NCBI GenBank assembly: GCA_025765615.1
Contig: JAIVFJ010000058.1
Span: 266,860-330,859 of the forward strand
Length of the DNA: 64,000 nt
Reading direction: 5' to 3'
DNA from: Zopfochytrium polystomum
Taxonomy: Eukaryota > Chytridiomycota > Chytridiomycetes > Chytridiales > Chytridiaceae
Position numbers and translations under genes: made by a program. Under the pieces are notes generated by a model. It was not told the origin of the DNA and did no database searches. It saw nothing but the letters and a program-made list of their open reading frames with translations. Shown piece by piece: positions 55,686-64,000 of the stretch; within the stretch, counting starts at the first letter, position 1; each line of letters starts with the position of its first letter.

Positions 55686-57226
55686 TCATCGAATTATAAA
55701 TAATGGGGACGAGCATGTCCTTGCGGCGATGCCCTTCCCAATGGGTGAGAAGGTCGATACAACGGCAACGGCTGGAGACCCTGCTCCAATCGAATCTGTG
55801 AAAATATGGTCTGTTCCTTGAAAGCTTGGACTCAAAGAAACTGGTCGGGCTCGAGACACACCACCGTTGTCGTGGCCAATGACACCGAGAGGCTGGTCGC
55901 GAGAGAATCTTGGTTGTGGGACATTGAGAATACTCGCAGCTTGCGATGGATAGTTTGGTTGAAGGGCGGCGTCGCTGAAGTAGGCGTTTCGAGCGCTCGA
56001 TGCGGTTCTTGGAAGGTTGAAGGTGGTCGCGAGATGATTCGAAGTGGTATTATTAGGCTCCAAAACGTTATGGATTACCGCGTGCGGTGGGGTTGTTTTT
56101 ATCACCGATACGTTTGTTACAGGCGTCAACTGAGGTTGTCCGCCTCGGTGACTTTGATGTTGTTGATGCTGTTGGATAAGGGGCAGGTGCTGTTTTGCTT
56201 GAAGGTTCGTCCTCTCGTGGATGAAGCCGCACCGCGAACCGAAGCGGCAGCTTCCCATCTCGGTAAAGGACTTACAGAGCTCAGTCTGGAGGGAAATTGG
56301 AGAGAGTATGCAAATTAGCAAGTAAATGAAATTATCGTTGAGTTTTTGGTCGTGAAGACGCAAACAGTTGAGTCCTCACCTTCCACTTGGGGTGCCTGTT
56401 GACTATTCGAAGCTCCTTGACAGAGTGTGCGAAATGGCAGCGATCGCCGAACGGACATTCTGTGCCCTGTGACGTGTACGTACAGGGCTCTGTTTTGAAG
56501 AGATCATTCTTCTTTTGGCAGTCGCGGCTCACAGTCGTGCTCTGCTTCGGCGCGGCGAGGCGAATGTTGACATTGGCGGAAACGTGCTCCGCAAGGGACT
56601 TGATCGTGTCGATTGCTTGCTCATTGAGATCAGGCAGGCTAATAGAGAGGGTGATCTGGGCTCGAGGGCGTGTAACAGGTCTTGCTTGTGTTTGGATTTT
56701 GACCCTGCAATTTGTGGTTCCAAAATTGTCAGTTGCGGGATGGAAGTTGGAAGAAAAGGGGTAGAAAGAAAAGGCGATCGGATCGGGCCTGCCTCTTTGC
56801 TTGACCCAAATTTGACGCGAAGACAGATCCCCAACCCAATTGACCCTTCACCTTCGGCTCTGATGTCGATCGGGGACTGGCGATGTGCAATGACCCATCC
56901 AGCTCGTTAGCACCGCGACCACAGGCAGAGAGTCCGCGGGTTTGAGCGGGAACCAGCCTTCCCTGCTGCAGTGCACGACCCCCGCGGTGGCCGCACGCTT
57001 GCGAGGAAACGTGTGATTGCGGTTGCCAAAAGTCACCATTCGAGGCCGTGAACGATTCCGTCGTAGTCGTGCGAGCGAGGCCCGTCGAGCGGAGTGGGGC
57101 GGTGAAGGCACCGCCAGCCGCGTGGGTGGATCTGAGCGGAATTGAACCAAAAGCATGAGACATCGTGCCGTCGCTGTTCTGTCGCGGGTAGTCAAGGCTG
57201 CTTGTAGAGAACGACGCCCCTCCCAT
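55686..57226 (-). CDS. tandem CCCH zinc-finger protein (tristetraprolin/Zfs1 type)
   Basis: Exons (minus) 56852..57226, 56380..56704 and 55686..56285. Exon 2 has an RNA-binding KH-like stretch (ITLSISLPDLNEQAIDTIKS, VSANVNIRL) before the fingers. Finger 1 is C-x8-C-x5-C-x3-H (TEPCTYTSQGTECPFGDRCH), finger 2 the same (TELCKSFTEMGSCRFGSRCG), with the 18-residue linker typical of tristetraprolin. Such proteins bind AU-rich mRNA and promote decay. The tail is Gln/Ser-rich. Starting at the ATG at 57037-57039 every phase fits (370 residues). Starting at the first ATG after the TATA box (57224-57226, MGGASFSTSSL) would add a plausible Ser/Thr-rich N-terminus but needs one +1 change around 57040. I list the longer extent. 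Confidence 0.85.
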
Positions 57227-57350
57227 GCTGGACTGAACAAAGCGAAGGAGGTTGATGAAGGAGGGTACGGGTAGAGCAGTGGTAGCGGAATGGTAGGGCA
57301 GGCTCGGGATGGTAAGATCGGGGTACTGGGAGCGACTGCCAAGAGTTGGG

Positions 57351-57360
57351 ATTTATATTT
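57351..57360 (-). promoter_or_regulatory. TATA box of the CCCH zinc-finger gene
   Basis: AAATATAAAT on the minus strand about 125 bp before the ATG at 57224-57226, the same spacing as in the cerato-platanin genes. It favours that ATG as the translation start. Confidence 0.5.
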
Positions 57361-58216
57361 CACCTTGGAACAAAGACCCCGCAATGTCGACTCCTCCTGT
57401 TCCATTTTTCCTTCTTTTCGATAAAGACAACAAGCATCTTCCGAGAAAACAAACGAGTTGTCCTTTGCGTTGTCTTTTCGGCTTCTTTGCAAACAGGCGT
57501 CCGTCGGTCCTGCGACGTCGCGTTTGTGTCTTCCTGGATATTCGGGTTGACGCAAGTGGCGATCGGATCGGATTTTGATGAGAACCAGTCGCGCTTGCGG
57601 CTTTCGATTTGTCGAGAAATGGTGCTGGAAAACCATGTAAACTTGCAGTGGTGGCGACCGACCCCATTTGAGCGAAATAGATAAAAGATAGAGAGACAGA
57701 GAGCCAGAGACAGCGAGAGAGAAGGAGAGGGAGTGGGAGAGTGCGCGGCAGGGGGCAAACCACACACCCACCATTACTGGGAACGAACAAGACGGGCCTC
57801 CTCATTCAGCAAGTCGACGCAAGAAACTCATTACTATTGCGTGCCATCCACGCATCAGCACTGTCACGACGCAAACTCTGCAAGCCGCCCCACCAACGAG
57901 CTCGAGCCACGCGTTTCGTCCAAGCCAAGCAACGGGGTCCAAGCCAGGCCAGCCCGGCCAATCCAAGCAAGCACCAGCGAGGCGAGTGGCCTCTCCATTA
58001 TTGGCGGCGTTCAGGCGATGCGATCGGCCCGTGGCGAAAATTCATGCACCACACACAAGGAGGAAAAAAGCGATAGGTCGCCCCGATCGGGCCTGTCGCC
58101 ACCAGCCAGTACTGTTGCAAATGGTTTTTTTTTCTTTTTCTTTTTTTTTTTTTTTCATCTGATAGCAATTGCGCAGTGCTTTCAAGCCTCCGATTTCCGA
58201 CAAACGCCCATGTCAG
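57361..58216. other. intergenic between the CCCH and MYND/SET genes
   Basis: The two genes diverge here. No supported coding sequence is seen. GA-rich sequence lies at 57690-57735 and a T-run at 58125-58155. Confidence 0.4.
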
Positions 58217-59995
58217 ATGGTGCTTCGATCGTCGCCGCCTCCCCCATCGCCGCCGCCGCCGCCTCCGAATCGGACCCTGCGGTTACCGTTGCGGCTCGTC
58301 AAGGAGGACGGCGTCAATGCGCGCGGCCGCTTCCTGGTTGCTGCACGAGACCTCAACCCCGACCTGCTCGTGCTGCCCCCCTTGCGCGCGCACGCTTTCG
58401 GCCGTCCTCGACTCGCATCGCAAGCGCGTCTGCGCCGCGTGCGCCGCGTGCGCTGCCTCTGCCCCGAGACCAGCAGCGGCTACCTCTCCTCGTGCCGACG
58501 GCTTCCACCGCATGCAAACCGCCACCATCCGACCAATCCGTACCTGGCGAGGACGGTGACGGCCAAACCGAAGCCTGATCGCGAAAGCTCCGGGCCGTCC
58601 GGAGCGGCTGTTACGTCTTCCACCGCAAACGAGGAAGATGCAGCGGCAACAGCCTTACTCCGCCGCCAGGCCGGCAACGAAATCGTCGCTTCGATGCGCG
58701 CTGTGCGACCAGACTTACTATTGCAGTCAGCAGGTGCCGCGACTGGGATCTTGACGGCGGTCCTGGCCGACACGATTTGGTTTGCCGTTCGTTTCGAAAG
58801 CTTGCCACGACAAAGCTCTCTGCGCATGAAAAGTCGGTTGTCAAGGCCAGCATCGCGGTATGTCAGGGAGTGAAGAAGGAAATCCACACGGAGGTGATGG
58901 TAGCAACGGGGTGAAGAGCGAGGCGTGCGACTTCAACGAGGACGGTGTTGCGATCGAAACCGTCGGTGAAGGCGCCCTTGCCATACTGATCGCCGAGCTG
59001 GAAATTGGGACGAAGGATGCAGGACCACCTGCAAGGGGGCCGCAGCAGCCGCAGCAGCCGCAGCGACGCCCCACGGCGGATCCTTGGCAGGCGGTACTGA
59101 GGTTGCAGTCACATCTGACGTCGTGGTCTGCAGAGACGCGGGCCGAGTGGCGCCGCGCGGTCCGCTTTACTGTTGCCGAGTGCCGACCACTGATAGACGC
59201 GGTTGCAAGCGACAGCGACGCAGAGGTCGGCCTCGGCGACCATGCCGCCAGCCGGAGCACCGTCAATTACGACCCGTGGACGTCCTTTTGGTGCGAACTG
59301 CTTGCGAATGAGGAACGCGTCGGCGGAAAGGAAATGCGCTCAGGGCAAGACTTCGAGTTGCAGTGCTCGCACGGGCGACTGAGTGTGGATGGCAATTGCA
59401 GGGGCGTGGCCGAAGCTGAGGTCGAGGAAGGCGTGATGCACCTTATCAGCAAGGTTGAGAGCAATGGCTTTGGGGTGTGGGTGATCCCACCATCCAACGT
59501 TGCCGCAACAGACTCAAGAAATGAGAGAGAGCACGGGGGAAACGGAGAAAACGGGCCAGGCAATGTCGGTGTGACCAAGCAGGAAAGCGGAAAACGCGAG
59601 AAGTCGGTCAATGCAGGACGTGCACTTTTTCCTCTCGCCAGTTACTTCAACCATTCGTGCGAGCCAACTTGTGAGTGTTTTCAACAGGGCACGACCATGA
59701 CCATAAAAACTATCCGATCGGTCAAGGAAGGTTAGATCCACGCGAATTCAACTTTCCTCTCTAAATGTTGGAGCTTTGTAAAAGTCGAGCATTCATAACA
59801 TCTGCAACTCCTTGAAACTGTTCTCTCCACTGCAAAACAATCGATAATACTGCAGGCGAAGAGCTGACGATTTCGTACATGGACACGAACCTGCCCGTTC
59901 AGGCGCGGCGCTCCCAGCTTTCTCAGGACTACTATTTCCTCTGCCGGTGCGTCCGGTGCGAGCGCGAGCTTGCCCATGAAGCCGTTCGAGCGTGA
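58217..59995 (+). CDS. MYND/SET-domain (SMYD-like) methyltransferase, with frame interruptions
   Basis: Starts MVLRSSPPPP at 58217. The first SET part reads GVNARGRFLVAARDL. A C6 run near 58376 then needs a +1 change into SAVLDSHRKRVCAACAACAA. After a probable intron (58555 to about 58645) the MYND finger reads CALCDQTYYCS, and a +1 change in CAGCAGG near 58730 gives the exact YYCSxxC continuation CRDWDL...GRHDLVC. A likely intron follows (GTATGT donor near 58857). The second SET part from about 58920 contains the NHSC motif (LASYFNHSCEPTC) and, after an intron at 59731-59855, GEELTISYMD and a post-SET CRCVRCE. SMYD proteins methylate Lys on histones or other proteins. All key motifs are present, but the frame changes make activity uncertain unless they are sequence errors. 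Confidence 0.72.
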
Positions 59996-60551
59996 CAAGA
60001 TATCGTTCCAGCGCAAGGGTGGCAGCGGCGGCCGACAGCGAGGGGGGAAGAAGGCAAAGGGAAGATGATGATGATGATGATGATGATGATTGATTGATTG
60101 ACCCGCGTTTTGTTCTCGCTTTGAGGGTGTTGTGTGTGTGCTCGCCGTGCCTCATCGCTGTTGCGTGTCCATGTCGCCGTGTGCAAAGTAGTAACGACGA
60201 GATTTCTCCTTGTGGATTGTCGGGACGACAGCAACACGCCCACCACGCCACCGCCCCGAAAGTGCAGAACGAAAGTGCAGATTTAATTCCTTTCTCGACC
60301 CTTGTTGCCCCTTGCCCAAAAAAGGAAGGAAAGGAAAACAACCAAAAACGAAAGGCATCCAAGGCGTGTCTGCGTCTGCCATCGGTGCGCATCCACACGA
60401 GAAACCACGCACGCACGCCGCACTCTGCAAAAGGTACCTACGCACCCTTCCCAATCGCATCCGTGCCGCTCAAATCTTGAGCCGCCCCTCCCCCAACAGG
60501 CCGAGCATAACCTCCATTTTACCTTGACCTAACCCCCACAAGTAGTCCGAC
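59996..60551. other. intergenic with a short trinucleotide repeat
   Basis: A (GAT)n-type repeat lies at about 60066-60102, just behind the SET gene. No gene is supported. The ABC transporter promoter should lie in the last part. Confidence 0.45.
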
Positions 60552-63500
60552 ATGGCGTTGAAAAGGTTCGCCAACAAGCCGACCTCTGGAATCCCCCTTA
60601 TCTCCAAAGCAACGCCAGGCGCCGCATCAGCGTCGATCACTGCGATCAGTCCACCATGGCCGGTACCGGATCCCGCCGACCTCCCTGCCCTACCCACCGG
60701 CTCCCCCGGATACGGGTGTTTGGCCGATCCGCGCTCTCCGCTCGGCGCCGCGCTCTTCAACGCCTCGGACGTCAAAACGCCGGCGGACGCGTGTCCAATG
60801 GGATTCTTTTGCCCCTATCTGAATATCTCGGATCCCAACACGCTCCCAGTTATGTGCCCGGCCCTGCCAGAGTGCACGCTCTTGAGGCTGTATGGCTTGG
60901 TGTGCCAGGTGAGGTCCCTCATCCGTTTTGTGGCGGAGGTGTCTTCGAAGCTGATGGGTGGCCCTCTTACTTGGCTATTTGACGAACCCACGGTGGCAGC
61001 CTCAAGGGCGGTACGAGCCTGTCGCTTGCCCCGGGGGATACTATTGCCCAGACTACAAGAGCATTATTCCCTGGTGCGTCTTGTTTGCTCGCTATGCGTA
61101 GAGTTATGGCGTAACAAAATTTCGCTGTTTTCAACTCTTTCATCAGCCCAGACGGCTTCTTTTGGTTCGTACCTTCGACAAAAACGATTGCAGCTAATAC
61201 ACATTCCAAACATTTTTCGCAGTATATCCGGCACCGCCGATCCTCGTCCATGCGAATTTCTCAGCTCTTGTCCCACCGGCACAATCATTCCCACCCACTA
61301 CGGTCTTCTCGTTATTGTCCTCATCATTGATGTTTTCCTGGTGGCCTTCATCGTCGTTCGCCGCAGCCTTGAGCTCAAGCGGGAAGGTTTGCCCCAAACA
61401 TTCTTGCTGCCCGCATTCATTCGAAGACTGCTCAACATGCGTGGCCGCAGTCGACGTGAGAAGGACGAAGACGAGATCGAACTCGAAAACTGGGACGCGC
61501 TGATCACCGACGACACCCGGTTTTACCAGGAGACGCCTTGGGTGAACGAGCGCGCGTCTGTCCAGGTTCTCCCGCCCGCCCCGGATCCCAGCGAAGACAA
61601 GAAAAAACTGGTCCCTCCGCCCCGCAGACATTCCTTGGCCGTGTTCGGGCCAAACAGCCCGACGCTGGGCCTCCCGGAACTTTTGATTGACGAGCACGTA
61701 TTTGCGGATCCAGTCGACCGCGCGGCCGCGGGCTCTGGTGGCGATTTTCCTCCGGTCAATGCGAGTGACTCGGCCCTGCTCACTCCTTCAGCGCTTGCCC
61801 TCAATTCGCCACTGGCGACGCCGACTCGACCCGACCTGGGCTACCACAACGCCGGTTCGATGTCACCAGCTACCCCTCCTGCCGGTCCTCGCTCCATCAC
61901 CAGCTCCGACCCTTGGAGAGTGGTCCATCGCTCCAAATATGAATACCGCGGGTCTTGTTGAGGCGTTTGAAAAGGCGTGCGGAGGCGTTCGGGCCGGCAA
62001 GGAGGTTAGCATGAATTTTCAGTTTTCAGGCCTGAGCCTCAGGTTGCCGACAACCGGAAAGTGGATTCTGAGGGGTGTGACGGGCGAAATTCGATCAGGA
62101 AGTATGACGGCAGTGATGGGTCCTTCCGGGGCTGGCAGTAAGTTTTGTTTCATTAATATTTCCTAAATCAAGGCATTTCTGGAACCTCGAATGCCTAAAG
62201 CTGAATCTCTTTTCAGAGACAACTTTCATGAACGTTCTTATGGGGAAAGTTAAGCGAACTGGAGGGGAGCTTAAAATCAACGGCACAGTTGCAGAGATGG
62301 AGCAGTTCAAGAAGTTGATCGGTTATGTGCCACAGGAGGATATTATGCTCAGAGAACTCACCGCACGTGAGGTTATCACGTATGCTGCCAGGATTCGGCT
62401 TCCGGACTCATGGGCGAAACAAGAGATTGATGCTCACGTCGACAACGTGCTGAAGGCTCTCAAGTTGAGTGACTGCGGAATTTCCTTTTTAGAATGCTAC
62501 ACATGTTAACTTGCCAACACTGTCTACCTTCTCTTTAGTTTGGAAGAGGTTGCCCACACTCCAATCGGCAACGAGCTCACGCGTGGCATTTCCGGTGGTC
62601 AACGAAAGCGTGTTAACATCGGGATGGAGCTCGCTGCTGCACCGCTCGCCCTGTTCCTGGACGAACCAACGTCCGGCCTCGACGCTACAGCGGCCCTGGA
62701 CGTCGCTCGCATCCTTCAAACCGTCTCACGCATTGGTCTCACGGTCGTTTCTGTCATTCACCAGCCACGCGTCGAAATTTTCAAGTCGTTCGACAACGTT
62801 CTCATGATTGTCCCCGGTGGCCGCACTGCGTACCTGGGTCCAGTCGCACTCTCACAACCGTACTTTGAGGCTCTCGGTTTTGTATTCGAGCCGAACGCGA
62901 ACCCTGCGGACGTCTTGATGGACATTTTAGCTGGTCGAGGCATCTTCACGAGGGGTGGCTCCTCCACACCGTCAAAGGGCGATTTGGTCAAGATCTGGGC
63001 AGCCTGGGGCCGCACTTTGTTCGCGGATCCTTCTGCCACCGCACTGGTCCGCGGCGCTATCCCGCCTTCATCCCTTTGGCCGTGGTCAACTTCACTTGGA
63101 GGCCAAACATCCTCACCAACAACGGCCGCTCCGCCCAAAACCTCCAGCAATGACTCGACCGGCCCCACTGCATCCTCCTCCTCCTCCACTCCGCCACCCG
63201 CCGACGCCCTCGCTGCGATGCGTAGCCTGGCGCACGTCCGCGGCGCCACCCTCCTGACGCAGACGCTCGAGTCTCACAACCGCGCGGTCGTCCAGCAGTT
63301 TCGGTTCCTGTCGGCGTTCTGGATGGAGTTATTTGTCGGCATGTTCGCCGGGGCTGTCATGGGCATCGCAGCAAATGTCACCGAGGCGTTTCGCGGCGTG
63401 CTCAGGGCGCCGTTTCAAGGGCTGTCGAGCGCACCGCAGGATTGGTTTGTTGCGCTTTGTGAGTTTACCAAGGCTATTGTCAAAACCCCCAAGCCCCCAA

Positions 63501-64000
63501 CCATTTCCCCCTACCCTGTGGAGAACAGGAACACTGTCAAAGTCGTGTGTTGTCGATGACCGAAATGATCTCATCCTTTTTTCGCAGATGGAATGCTTAT
63601 TGGCGTCGCTGTATCGCTGGCGGCGTCACCGCCTGCTGTGAAGGTTTTCGGCGAGGAGAAGTCGGTGTACTATCGTGAAGCTGCGTCCGGTCACAGCAAA
63701 ATTGCGTATTATATCGTGAGTAAAAACAGGTTGACTGACAAGCCGACTTATCCAGATGAAAAACCGTAGGGTAAAACATTAGCTTCTTTTTACCGCATCG
63801 CGCTCGCCTCTGCGCACTTTACGGCAGGTGGGCTTTGAGAATTTGAAGATTTCCCACTACAGCTTGATTAACATGTGAAAATCTTCACGGCCAGTCTATT
63901 ATTTGCTCGCGAAACCCGCGCTCCCCGTTGCCCTTCAGTTTGCTTTGCTATTTCTGAACTTTTACGCCATCTAGTACGTTCTTCATGTCTATTGGGGCAA
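60552..64000 (+). CDS. ABCG-type half transporter with Cys-rich extracellular domain, 3' end outside the window
   Basis: Exons 60552..60908, 61000..61073, 61147..61164, 61223..62137, 62217..62468, 62539..63458, 63588..63715, 63770..63827 and 63895..63973, and the window ends in the next intron. The N-terminal domain has CPMGFFCPYL, QGRYEPVACPGGYYCPDY, CPDGFFC and LSSCPTGT, the Cys-rich ectodomain of a known ABCG subgroup, followed by a membrane helix (LLVIVLIIDVFLVAFIV). The nucleotide-binding domain has Walker A GPSGAGKTTF, signature TRGISGGQRKR, Walker B ALFLDEP and the H-loop SVIHQPR. The first helices of the transport domain follow, with YYREAASGH. A +1 change is needed around 61905-61960, and the 62468/62539 junction is one base short of frame. 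No signal peptide is seen at the chosen ATG, so an upstream exon is possible. The substrate is unknown. Confidence 0.88.

Overview
The window looks like nuclear DNA of a GC-rich, intron-containing early-diverging fungus, most likely a flagellated (chytrid-like) one. Genes have short GT-AG introns of about 50-150 bp, long CA/CT/GA microsatellites and pyrimidine-rich flanks. Fungal or opisthokont families are recognisable (ribosomal protein eS4, LSM5, SART1/Snu66, a tristetraprolin-type CCCH protein, a SLC25A44-type carrier, an ABCG half transporter). A MORN3-type protein, a family tied to flagellated cells, argues for a zoosporic organism. The lineage call is inference.

Layout. 1-9.2 kb is an accessory region: three cerato-platanin genes plus a decayed fourth copy, and four ankyrin-repeat copies (one intact, one frameshifted, one pseudogene, one fragment). 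Part of it is an inverted duplication. 9.45-10.16 kb is a non-autonomous PIF/Harbinger-like element with 31-bp inverted repeats and TTA target duplications. 12.6-15.0 kb holds a ferric reductase/NOX-type flavocytochrome. 16.1-22.0 kb holds two tandem paralogues of a seven-helix membrane protein with identical six-exon structures. 23-24.8 kb is the MORN3-like gene. 24.9-29.2 kb is a compact divergent pair, SART1 and RPS4. 30.6-33.4 kb is a SPRY protein and 34.3-36.1 kb an LEA-like protein. 37.6-38.7 kb is a dead aldo/keto reductase and 39.6-40.8 kb a 2H phosphoesterase.

From 42.0 to 57.2 kb every gene lies on the minus strand: a Cys-rich protein, a fragment resembling the ligand-binding domain of pentameric ligand-gated channels, an acetoacetate-decarboxylase-like membrane-anchored protein, a 1305-residue TIR-domain protein, the SLC25A44-like carrier, LSM5, an F-box/LamG-like protein and the CCCH protein. 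The window ends with a MYND/SET protein (58.2-60.0 kb) and the 5' part of an ABCG transporter that runs off the right edge.

Two things stand out. The TIR protein is a large clean gene with a TIR domain that keeps the expected catalytic glutamate, fused to a Cys/His-rich module, unrecognised beta-rich regions and a coiled coil. Second, many otherwise good genes need a reading-frame change, mostly +1. In RPS4 and the acetoacetate-decarboxylase-like gene the change falls exactly on a UGA codon followed by C. Insertion-type sequence errors are the simplest explanation, but programmed frameshifting deserves a direct test because complex genes such as SART1, the TIR gene, the carrier and the seven-helix pair assemble without any frame change.
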